Part shown: positions 13,782 through 20,587 of the stretch, piece by piece
Layout: each line of letters opens with the position of its first letter
Numbering within the stretch: position 1 is the first letter of the stretch
Source: an uncultured Lentisphaeria bacterium
GTDB lineage: Bacteria; Verrucomicrobiota; Lentisphaeria; JABSQK01; CAJWLW01
DNA: 27,248 nucleotides
Direction of reading: 5' to 3'
Assembly (NCBI GenBank): GCA_913042885.1
Contig: CAJWLW010000035.1
Span: forward strand, 1-27,248
Position numbers and translations under genes: made by a program
The notes under the pieces: model-generated
What the model was told of the DNA's origin: nothing
Database searches by the model: none
What the model saw: the letters and a program-made list of their open reading frames with translations, nothing else

Positions 13782-14690
13782 CTACGCCTTCGCCGGCGGC
13801 GAGACCAGCCGCTCGGCATTGCCGTGATACACCTTTTCAATAATCTCCGGCTCGAGGTCGAGGGGCGATAGAAAGGCGTGCAGGTCGCCGCCGTAGCAGT
13901 CGCGGCCGAACAGCAGCCGGTCGCTGTGCTGCCGGATGAACGCCATGGCGTGCTCGGGATCGCGATCCAATGCGTACCGCCCCGAGCCGGCGGACAGATC
14001 GGCGCACAGGTTGTCATTTGCTTCGAAAAGATCGTACAACCGCCCCCGACCCGTGACGGGACCGCGCGGATAGACTTCCGGGTCACTCGCTGCATCGCCG
14101 CTGATCTCACGCCAGAAACCGGGTGCATGGCCGATGAATGTCGTGTCCGGACACGCCTTGAGCGCACGCTCCAGGTTCTCAATCGTGCCACCGTACCAGG
14201 CGGAATAGTATTCCGTCGTGCCATCGGCTTGCGGCAGGTACGGCACGTCCAGATGCAGGACAACCGGCAACCCGAGCTCACCGGCGGCGCGGTAAAGCTC
14301 GAGGCAGCGCGGGTCGTCAAAAAGCATCTTGAACTTCCATTCGCCGCACACGCGGATGTCGTACATCTCTACGGCGTGGCGCAACAGGGCGGGCGCGCTC
14401 TCGTGATTGGGATGCGGACAATAGCCGACGACAAACCGCTGCGGATACCGGTCTCTCGCCCTCAGCAGGTCGCTCAGCGGGATACCGGCGTGGGCGCCGT
14501 CGGGACGAAAGTGCACCGGGTTCAGCACGCTGTGGTAACTTTCACGATCCTCGTCGAGCTGGATCTCCCAGCTCAGGAGCCAGGCGTACTCAACACCTTG
14601 CTCGTCGAGGTCCGCGACCAGGCCGGCGTCATCGCGGCCGTGCCAGAAGACGTGTTGATGCGAATCAACGATACGTGTCGGGGTTGGCAT
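13782..14690 (-). CDS. Amidohydrolase_2-type metal-dependent TIM-barrel hydrolase
   Basis: The 302-residue protein starts with the metal motif DSHQHV (H11, H13). It continues with VVLHLDVP (H147), IGHAPGFW (H189) and the C-terminal FGRDC (D265), the ordered ligands of the Amidohydro_2 family. Members hydrolyse or decarboxylate cyclic or carboxylated compounds, for example lactones. There is no signal peptide, so it acts in the cytoplasm. GGAG lies a few nt before the ATG and overlaps the end of the ceramidase-like gene, whose stop is 3 nt upstream: tight coupling. Context suggests a step in breakdown of the compound released by the sulfatase; the exact substrate cannot be read from the sequence. 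Confidence 0.88.
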   Translation of the reverse strand: MPTPTRIVDSHQHVFWHGRDDAGLVADLDEQGVEYAWLLSWEIQLDEDRESYHSVLNPVHFRPDGAHAGIPLSDLLRARDRYPQRFVVGYCPHPNHESAPALLRHAVEMYDIRVCGEWKFKMLFDDPRCLELYRAAGELGLPVVLHLDVPYLPQADGTTEYYSAWYGGTIENLERALKACPDTTFIGHAPGFWREISGDAASDPEVYPRGPVTGRGRLYDLFEANDNLCADLSAGSGRYALDRDPEHAMAFIRQHSDRLLFGRDCYGGDLHAFLSPLDLEPEIIEKVYHGNAERLVSPPAKA

Positions 14691-14693
14691 TGT

Positions 14694-15968
14694 TCACTCC
14701 ATCAGTTTCTTGATTGCATCTTTCATGACCCCCTCAACACCGGGTGCGACAAAGGAATCTATCGGTTCGTAGCCGCCTTCATCGTACGACTTGTCCAGGC
14801 AGATATAGCCGGGACCACAGTCGCCGTAGGACGGCACCGCGACCCAGTTGGCGGTCGAATGTTCCTGGGCGAAAAGCTGGTACTCGATAAACGACTCGCC
14901 AGGCAGATGCAGGATACAGGCGGTCTTGTCGATCTTCAGGCAGCCGAACGGGATCGGCACATCCTGCCGACGCAGGCCGGCGATTTTGATCGCCGCTTTG
15001 GTGCGGTCCTTGGTCTGGACGTCCGGGTCGGTCAGGATAGCCATCAGGTCCGGCTCGTTCATGTCCGCTCCGGGCGGCAGGAACACCGGCTCGACATGCC
15101 AGTTCAACTCATCGACCGGGAGGCGCCCGGCATTCGCTTCGGCGGCGACGATACCGTCATAGATCCGCTGCGTGAAGATCTCGCGGTTCTCGTGAGCGCC
15201 GTCGTTGTACTTGCCGGCGGTAACGTTGCCGGCGCATTCGTTGAAGACGATATGCGCCACGTCCGGCTCGTCGTCTGACCGGCGCTCGCGGGCGAGTCCG
15301 AGAAAATCGCTGGTAATGACGCAATCGTAGTCGTAGCTGGTGTTGTGCACGGCGTAATAATGCATCGCGGCGAGCTTGCGCTGGTCATTCCAAAAGCTGA
15401 TCGACTTCAGGTACGGATCGATCAAGCCCTCCGGCGCGGCGCGGACCTCGGGGTCTTTGGTTGCCGTCCAGCGCACCGCTTTCACCTTACCGTCGTCACC
15501 CATCACTCGGCGGTTCGATGCGACCTGGTCGATCCGCGCACGGCCGCAGGCGATGTGGGTGAACAGCTCGGGGCACGTCGTCGCTGCTTTGACTGCCTGC
15601 GCGACGCGTGACAGCGCTTCGTGGCAAAATTCGGTCTGCATGACGTCGCGCACGTCATGCTCGCGAACCAGCGCCTGGGCATCTTCGTCCGGCCACGGCG
15701 AACAGTGCGGATGTGTCGTCTGCACGGCAACATGATCCGCATCCGTGCCGGCGGCATCGGCCAGGGACTCGCACCACATGATATAGCTGCGGTTGCTGAT
15801 CTCGCACCAGTCCACGGCACAGAGTACGACCGGCTTGTCGGCACCGTAGAGAATCATGCCGGCGGCATACAGCGGATCGGCGAAACCAACGGCAGGGTCC
15901 TTCCAGCCGGCCGTCAGCGGATGACCGATCGGGCAGGTGATATCGACCTTGAAAGTTGCAAGTTGCAT
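14694..15968 (-). CDS. Neutral/alkaline ceramidase N-terminal-domain-like protein
   Basis: The 424-residue protein resembles the widespread environmental group annotated as having a neutral/alkaline non-lysosomal ceramidase N-terminal domain. It has an opening FKVDITCPIGHPL strand, VVLCAVDWCEI, the histidine motif TTHPHCSP (H86, H88), and NECAGNVTAGKYNDG around residue 245. The two histidines are likely zinc ligands. True ceramidases are secreted and about 700 residues long; this protein lacks a signal peptide and the C-terminal domain, so actual ceramide hydrolysis is doubtful. GAGGG stands 7 nt before the ATG. It lies between an isomerase remnant and the amidohydrolase gene. The likely role is hydrolysis of an amide or ester in the same intracellular catabolic route. 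Confidence 0.75.
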   Translation of the reverse strand: MQLATFKVDITCPIGHPLTAGWKDPAVGFADPLYAAGMILYGADKPVVLCAVDWCEISNRSYIMWCESLADAAGTDADHVAVQTTHPHCSPWPDEDAQALVREHDVRDVMQTEFCHEALSRVAQAVKAATTCPELFTHIACGRARIDQVASNRRVMGDDGKVKAVRWTATKDPEVRAAPEGLIDPYLKSISFWNDQRKLAAMHYYAVHNTSYDYDCVITSDFLGLARERRSDDEPDVAHIVFNECAGNVTAGKYNDGAHENREIFTQRIYDGIVAAEANAGRLPVDELNWHVEPVFLPPGADMNEPDLMAILTDPDVQTKDRTKAAIKIAGLRRQDVPIPFGCLKIDKTACILHLPGESFIEYQLFAQEHSTANWVAVPSYGDCGPGYICLDKSYDEGGYEPIDSFVAPGVEGVMKDAIKKLME

Positions 15969-15978
15969 GGAAGGGCCC

Positions 15979-16121
15979 TCAGCCGGCGTACGGGTTCATG
16001 TATGCGATCAAGCACATGGCATAACGCTCGAGATTGCGGCTTGCCAGTTGCTCGTGCTGTCACGACAGTCGGACAATGAATAGCCGAGCGTCGAAAAAAC
16101 GGTGAACAGCGAAAGTTTCAT
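15979..16121 (-). pseudogene. Collapsed sugar-phosphate isomerase/epimerase-like gene (both ends kept, middle lost)
   Basis: An ATG at 16121 overlaps the sulfatase stop (TGATG) and opens MKLSLFTV, the typical first strand of xylose-isomerase-like TIM-barrel proteins. After about 25 residues the frame degenerates. In a different frame, QLASRNLERYAMCLIAYM leads to the stop at 15979-15981, which looks like a genuine C-terminal helix and sits just before the ribosome-binding site of the ceramidase-like gene. About 140 bp remain of a gene that would be near 800-900 bp, so an internal deletion is inferred. The 37-codon frame from 16121 to 16008 could still be translated as a short peptide. Confidence 0.5.
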
Positions 16122-17548
16122 CAGTTCTTTCCTGCATTCGGGCCGACACGGGCCATACGCATTGGCGGATAGTGGGTGCCGAGCATGGCGCGATCGCTGG
16201 TTTCGTGAATGCGTTTCCAGATTGCCGTCATCATCTGCAGACATCTTTCCGAGTTGTCCACAGCCACATTGGTGGTTTCGTACGGGTCCTCCGCAAGATT
16301 GTACAACTCGTCATAATCGAAGCCGTTGAAGACAAACTTCCAGTCACCGTCCCAAAGAATGCGCTGTTCCATGGTAAAACGACAGCCATGGCTTTCGCCG
16401 TAGGCCGGACCGTTGTCAATGTCCGGCTGTGCGAGCACCGGCACAAACGATTTCGAATCCGGTACATCAATCGCCTCGGCCTGGGCAAGCTCGACCAGCG
16501 TCGGACAAAGATCGGCGATACCAACGCACGCATCGGTCGACGCATCGACAGCGATTCCCGGCCCGGCCATGATCAGCGGTACGCGGTAGATCTCGTCGAA
16601 GGCCGCGAAGTTGTGGTTGTCGAACCCGTGCGCCCCGAGGTAACGCCCATGATCACTGAGCACGATGACTATTGTGTTGTCGAGCTGCTGCTCGGCCTCC
16701 AGCCGATCGAGCAGGCGGCCGAATTGCGCATCGAGCTCGGTGACCGCAGCGTAGTAGGCAGCGCGTTGCTCACGCCATTCGCGATCCGTGGTGTGCTGCC
16801 AGATCTCGCGCTGTCGGCTGTACAGCGCAGGGCGGTCGGCAAGGTCGTCGTTCAGGTTCGGTGGCAACTCGATGCTGTCGACGTCGTATTTCGCAAACGC
16901 CTCGGCGCCGGCGATCTCTGGTGTATTGGGCTCCGTGAAACTGACAACGCAGGCCCATGGTGCGTCGCCGGCGATTGCTTCATCGAGAAAGGCCAGTGCG
17001 TTGTTCGTGGTCAGGCCGATACGCCTCTGCTCGGGCGGCACATTGGTCACCGCATAGTGCAGAACTTTGTTGTAGCCATCGGGGCCTTCCAGGTACCGCG
17101 CCAGGACAGCATCATCCAGCAGGTCGCCGACCGCCGCGACACCTTCGCCGAGTTTCCGTTGCGCCGCCGCCTGATCGCAGCCGTTGACCTGCCAGCCGAA
17201 CGCCTCGAGACGATTGCTGCGCTCGATATGCCATTTACCGAAGTACGCGGTGCGGTAGCTCGCGTCACTGAGTCGCTGCGCCCAGTGCGGATGCTCGGTG
17301 CGAAGGCAACACTGATCGTCATCGACGCAATGCTCGACCTGCAGCACACCGTGGTTATGCGGCAGCAGCCCCGTCATCAGGCTGGCACGCGCCGGCGAAC
17401 AGATCGGTGCGGTCGTGTAGCAGCGATCAAAACGCATTCCGCTCGCCGCCAATCGATCAAAATTCGGCGTGATGCATTGACTGTCAGGCTGCACCACAGA
17501 TGCCGGCATCGCGTCCGGCAAAAACATCAGGATGTTGGGGCTGGGCAT
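16121..17548 (-). CDS. Cys-type (formylglycine) sulfatase, cytoplasmic
   Basis: The 475-residue protein opens with PNILMFLPDAMP and has the sulfatase signature CSPARASLMTG, with Cys 50 as the residue converted to formylglycine. GKWHIE and VLSDHGRYLGAHG supply further metal and substrate-site residues. The first metal site has a single Asp (LPDAM) where many S1 sulfatases have two, and the usual Lys after the HG motif is replaced by Asn/His, which may mean an unusual substrate. No signal peptide is present, in contrast to most polysaccharide sulfatases of marine planctomycetes. It should remove sulfate from an imported small molecule and needs a formylglycine-generating enzyme encoded elsewhere. 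Its stop overlaps the next start by TGATG. The ribosome-binding site is weak, and a hairpin lies directly upstream. Confidence 0.93.
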   Translation of the reverse strand: MPSPNILMFLPDAMPASVVQPDSQCITPNFDRLAASGMRFDRCYTTAPICSPARASLMTGLLPHNHGVLQVEHCVDDDQCCLRTEHPHWAQRLSDASYRTAYFGKWHIERSNRLEAFGWQVNGCDQAAAQRKLGEGVAAVGDLLDDAVLARYLEGPDGYNKVLHYAVTNVPPEQRRIGLTTNNALAFLDEAIAGDAPWACVVSFTEPNTPEIAGAEAFAKYDVDSIELPPNLNDDLADRPALYSRQREIWQHTTDREWREQRAAYYAAVTELDAQFGRLLDRLEAEQQLDNTIVIVLSDHGRYLGAHGFDNHNFAAFDEIYRVPLIMAGPGIAVDASTDACVGIADLCPTLVELAQAEAIDVPDSKSFVPVLAQPDIDNGPAYGESHGCRFTMEQRILWDGDWKFVFNGFDYDELYNLAEDPYETTNVAVDNSERCLQMMTAIWKRIHETSDRAMLGTHYPPMRMARVGPNAGKN

Positions 17549-17557
17549 TTATTCTAC

Positions 17558-17580
17558 CAGTTTGAGCGGAAGAAACTGGA
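17558..17580. promoter_or_regulatory. Inverted repeat in the sulfatase leader
   Basis: CCAGTTT (17558-17564) and AAACTGG (17574-17580) form a perfect 7-bp inverted repeat around 9 nt, ending 10 bp before the sulfatase start codon. It may be an operator for a local regulator or an mRNA hairpin that limits translation. A TACAAT sequence on the minus strand (17583-17588), a good -10 match, lies just upstream; no convincing -35 accompanies it. Confidence 0.4.
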
Positions 17581-17586
17581 GAATTG

Positions 17587-17656
17587 TAGCCGCAAAAAGA
17601 CACAAAAACACAAGAATTGAATTCCCTTTGTGCATATTTTTGACTTTTGTCGGCTA
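17587..17656. repeat. Imperfect palindromic intergenic repeat (TAGCCG...CGGCTA)
   Basis: The 70-bp element begins TAGCCGCAAAAAGACACAAA and ends with TTGACTTTTGTCGGCTA. Its right half, reverse-complemented, aligns with its left half with a few mismatches and gaps, around a GAATTGAATTC centre. The left half resembles the sequence at 23128-23157. It looks like a dispersed palindromic element (REP- or MITE-like). It may provide part of the sulfatase promoter. Confidence 0.6.
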
Positions 17657-17794
17657 TCCACCAAAGACAAGTGACACCGGACGCTAAAAAAACTTGAAGT
17701 TACGATGAAAAATCTCTATGCCATCTGAAATATGGCTATTTTTCGAAAAAAAACGCCCATTAAACTAAAACCATAATATAAGAGAGAACAGACC

Positions 17795-18736
17795 ATGTTA
17801 ACCCGCACACTAACCACAATCGCTCTGACGCTCGCATTCCTGTCAACGCCCCTGATGGCAGTGACCGTATTGGTGAACGTACCCAGCGTGCCATTCGAAG
17901 GCCACGCGACCTATCCCGCCTACGATTTCCTCGGGGTGCACAGTAACTCCGAAGAGAACGTCCTCTGCCTCACCTACGAATTCCAGGGTGTCGGTCCCCT
18001 GCCCAGCGATGGCGGTCATTTCTTGCAGCTGGAGGACGACGAGGGAGGCGGACCTGACTGGGTCATGAGCTCGCTCTACAGCTGGGACGGACACATCTCT
18101 ACGATGTCACTCAAGACGACGTGTACCGGATACAAAACAACCATTCCGGTCAGTTCGGAGGAGCACACACACAAATTCCGCGTCAGCGTGACCATGGACT
18201 TGGGCTCCAGTCCGCGCACTGCAGACTGGGAAGTCATTGACACCGAGGGCACCATTGTGCAGACTCATTCCTGGGATTCGGTTTCCTGCAGCGGCGATCC
18301 TGACCAGCCAATGGCGTTTGATCGGATCGTTATCGAACAACAGAAGCTTGGCAGAACGCCGATACCTCAAATCAGCAACCTCCTGCTGGTCTCGAAGACT
18401 CAGGCCGAGTTGAATCTTGGAATTGGAATTGGCCCGCAAGGCCCGCAGGGCAAGCAAGGCCCTGATGGTCCTCCTGGCGTCGCTGGTGCCGGCGGACTGA
18501 TGCAGAACTGGATAAGAAGGCGGCGCTGCGAATGTGGTGCTGCTCGCCAGAGCGCACGTCAACGCCATGACAGCGGCACTTACAACACATCGTTTCATTC
18601 TCTTGCTCCTTTTGCACTGCTGCGAAACGATTTTTGCTCGCAGACCCACGTCTTCTGCCCCGCGGTTGCTCCCACCACCACCTGGAACCATATCATGAGC
18701 AATCTAAACAGCAGGCGGGAGTACAAGGGGGTTTAG
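17795..18736 (+). CDS. Secreted collagen-like protein with aberrant 3' end
   Basis: Residues 1-22 form a signal peptide (hydrophobic LTLAFLSTPLMA). A globular beta-rich domain follows (about 23-205), then a short Gly-X-Y run at 213-233 (GPQGPQGKQGPDGPPG). From about residue 235 (nt 18497) the frame only reads the antisense of a signal-peptide ORF on the other strand: the composition becomes Arg/Cys/His-rich and loses any domain character. The natural C-terminus has probably been lost by rearrangement, and the 313-residue product is nominal. Purine-rich AAGAGAGAACAG precedes the ATG. An AT-rich region upstream probably holds the promoter. The protein should be exported and may be part of a surface or matrix layer; function is unknown. 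Confidence 0.65.
   Translation: MLTRTLTTIALTLAFLSTPLMAVTVLVNVPSVPFEGHATYPAYDFLGVHSNSEENVLCLTYEFQGVGPLPSDGGHFLQLEDDEGGGPDWVMSSLYSWDGHISTMSLKTTCTGYKTTIPVSSEEHTHKFRVSVTMDLGSSPRTADWEVIDTEGTIVQTHSWDSVSCSGDPDQPMAFDRIVIEQQKLGRTPIPQISNLLLVSKTQAELNLGIGIGPQGPQGKQGPDGPPGVAGAGGLMQNWIRRRRCECGAARQSARQRHDSGTYNTSFHSLAPFALLRNDFCSQTHVFCPAVAPTTTWNHIMSNLNSRREYKGV
18107..18598 (-). pseudogene. 5' end of an exported-protein gene fused to antisense of the collagen-like gene
   Basis: On the minus strand, ATG 18598 has an excellent ribosome-binding site (AAGGAG, 7 nt spacing) and a textbook signal peptide: MKRCVVSAAVMALTCALASS, followed by TTFAAPPSYP. After about residue 35 (nt 18496) the frame runs through the reverse complement of the collagen-like gene to a stop at 18107, giving Arg/Leu/Ala-rich sequence with no domain character. 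The authentic part is therefore about 100 bp: start, signal peptide and a short linker. The rest of the original gene is missing. Confidence 0.5.
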
Positions 18737-18775
18737 GCGTGGGCTGCAGCGGTACCGCAAAGATGAGGACATACT

Positions 18776-18965
18776 GTGCCATACCAGGCCCGTGTTGTCA
18801 GCCAGGAAACGAGCGAGGCGCAGCAGAAAGCCGACATTGTGGATCTGCTAGCGGGCCACGACATCCTTGAGCAGGATTGCCTCGATGAGGCCAAACCCGA
18901 GCCCTGCTATGACGGAAGCGCGACGTTTGTGCGCAAACAGGATCGTCCCCCGTTCATCCACCCTG
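18776..18965 (+). pseudogene. Possible gene fragment of unknown family
   Basis: From a GTG at 18776 a frame reads QARVVSQETSEAQQKADIVD and, further on, AGHDILEQDCLDEA with G/C-rich third positions, as expected of real coding sequence here. At 18966 it enters the 3' end of the convergent SurA-like gene, and beyond that the frame (open to 19138) is only its shadow. No ribosome-binding site or known motif is seen. It is probably the front or middle of a truncated gene, but chance openness cannot be excluded. Confidence 0.25.
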
Positions 18966-20378
18966 CTACAGGTCGACCAGGTACTCGATCTTCGCCGCCG
19001 TGCGGAGCCCCTCTAAGTAGCCCTCTCTCTGCCATTGCAGCTTGGCGCTTTGCAGGTAGTTGCGGAATGAGCCCTTTTCCCCGTTCACGATCCCCCGCAT
19101 CAGCGCCAGGCACCAGGCGTCGAGCTCGGCGTCACTGATGGCGACCGCCGCGATCTTGGGGTAGCCCACCTTCTGCGATCGCAGCTTGGCGGCCTGCAGA
19201 TAGCCGCGGAGGGAGTTCTGCTCTCCTTCCCAGTTCAAGAGCGCCCGCATCACTGCCAGGTACCACGCGTCAAGCTCGTCGTCGGTGATGTCCGTCTCTC
19301 CCAGCCCGTGATGCGAGAAGTAGATGTCGACCTCGCTGACCTGTGACAAAAGCCGTGCCGGCGGGCGCGATTTCTCGAGCTGTTTCTGGAACTCGGGATC
19401 CCTGTCGATGCCATTCTCTTTTGCCTCCGCGGCCAGTAAGCGTTGCCCCAGCATTGCGACAGGCGCCCGCACCCCACCAGGGTAGTCGCCGAGAACAAAC
19501 GCGTCCCCCGCCACCTCGATCGTGACGCCGTCAACAAGCTTCTTGACGAACGCGGCGTCCTTCGCGATCGTTTCCGGCTCTACGCCACGCTGCTTCGCTT
19601 CGCGGCTGATAACCATCTCCCTGATCTTGTCCAGGATCAGTGATTTCGGTTGTTCGCGGGAACCTATTCGCCGCCCCGCGATCGCAGCAATGTCCTGATC
19701 GACGACTGACTGTGCTATGAGCTCTCCGTCGGCCCGGAGGTCCGTCTTCGACAGGCGCGCCTGCAGCGCCTCACCGCGGGTCCGGGCCGCCTGCTCCCGC
19801 GCCACGAATCCCCTGGCCGCCTCGCGGGCCTTCTCCCCGGTGAGCGAGCCAAGGATGGCCCTGTCGCCTTTCAACCACTCGTCAATCTCAGCTTCGGTCA
19901 CCTCATTCGGGTCCGGCTTCGCTGCCAGTTCGGGAATTCTCTGCTCATAGAAACGGGCGAGAAGGGCGATTTCCATCCCCTCCAGCCCCGTCTGTAGTCG
20001 CCTTACCCGCTTGACCTGTCGCTGATAATTGGGATCCTTGTCGAGCCCTTCTTTCACGAACAACTGAGCGATGAGTGCCTGATCGACGGCGCGCCTGACG
20101 GCCTCGGCGATCGTCTCTCCCGCTGCCGGTACGACGACCGTCTTCGGTACCGCCTCCCCATTGACCCGAGCCACCACCGCGGGCAGGTCGGCCAGCGAGT
20201 CCACTTCGGCCGCATCCGTCACCAGCGCCACGGTCATGCAGCAGACCCAGACTGTCATGGCAGCGCTGACCGCGCTGATCCATGGTGTGTCCGTGGGCTG
20301 ACGGAAAGCCGCCGGCGTCAACCGCTTCCTCCGGGGCTCGCATTCGCGGCGAGATTCGATTTCGAATGGGTATGTCAT
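18966..20378 (-). CDS. Membrane-anchored SurA/PrsA-like periplasmic chaperone without a recognisable PPIase domain
   Basis: The 470-residue protein has a basic N-terminus and one hydrophobic segment at about 33-54, acting as a signal anchor or uncleaved signal. The periplasmic part resembles SurA_N-type chaperone modules: VVARVNGEAVP, then long helices with KDPNYQRQVKR. A second, similar helical block contains KIREMVISREAKQRGVE and DRDPEFQKQLEKS. No parvulin (rotamase) domain was found between them. Two C-terminal repeats of about 50 residues share DELDAW/AELDAW, LAxMR, YLQ-AKL and GY (about 364-413 and 414-470). The start at 20378 is preferred over 20426 because the candidate promoter at 20436-20464 would initiate near 20429. 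It is divergent from the second collagen-like gene and may help fold these exported proteins. Confidence 0.65.
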   Translation of the reverse strand: MTYPFEIESRRECEPRRKRLTPAAFRQPTDTPWISAVSAAMTVWVCCMTVALVTDAAEVDSLADLPAVVARVNGEAVPKTVVVPAAGETIAEAVRRAVDQALIAQLFVKEGLDKDPNYQRQVKRVRRLQTGLEGMEIALLARFYEQRIPELAAKPDPNEVTEAEIDEWLKGDRAILGSLTGEKAREAARGFVAREQAARTRGEALQARLSKTDLRADGELIAQSVVDQDIAAIAGRRIGSREQPKSLILDKIREMVISREAKQRGVEPETIAKDAAFVKKLVDGVTIEVAGDAFVLGDYPGGVRAPVAMLGQRLLAAEAKENGIDRDPEFQKQLEKSRPPARLLSQVSEVDIYFSHHGLGETDITDDELDAWYLAVMRALLNWEGEQNSLRGYLQAAKLRSQKVGYPKIAAVAISDAELDAWCLALMRGIVNGEKGSFRNYLQSAKLQWQREGYLEGLRTAAKIEYLVDL

Positions 20379-20435
20379 TTTTAAATTTGAAAAAAAAGTG
20401 AAAAAAGGGTTGCAATTGCCCGCCATATTTCCTAT

Positions 20436-20464
20436 ACCATACGGTGAATATTGGAGTCATTCAA
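20436..20464 (-). promoter_or_regulatory. Candidate promoter of the SurA-like gene
   Basis: TTGAAT (20459-20464) and TATGGT (20436-20441) on the minus strand are separated by 17 nt, each matching four of six consensus positions. Initiation near 20429 leaves about 50 nt before the ATG at 20378. It shares a 210-bp divergent region with the second collagen-like gene. Confidence 0.35.
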
Positions 20465-20467
20465 ACA

Positions 20468-20551
20468 ATGAAAGAAAAAGGAAAGGAACCGCAAAAGACA
20501 AACCACACGGATTCGCAGAGATCGATTAACTCGCTGATGGAATTGGCGTAA
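20468..20551 (+). other. Short upstream ORF in the leader of the second collagen-like gene
   Basis: A 27-codon frame (MKEKGKEPQKTNHTDSQRS...) ends 36 nt before the collagen-like start. It is Lys-rich and has no strong ribosome-binding site. Part of it (20487-20510, AACCGCAAAAGACAAACCAC) resembles the dispersed repeat seen at 17587, so it may simply be repeat-derived. A leader-peptide role is speculative. Confidence 0.2.
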
Positions 20552-20587
20552 CTCGCAGAAACGAAACGAAACAAAGAGGAAAGAACA

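Noticed and set aside
13673..14320. Upstream extension of the metallophosphoesterase to 492 residues
   Set aside because: The extension is Arg/Thr-rich shadow sequence of the amidohydrolase gene in another frame; the first metal motif fits a start near 13672.
16172..17620. Long plus-strand frame of 482 codons
   Set aside because: It lies opposite the sulfatase gene, which has the full CSPAR and SDHG motifs. The plus-strand product shows no domain and no signal for translation.
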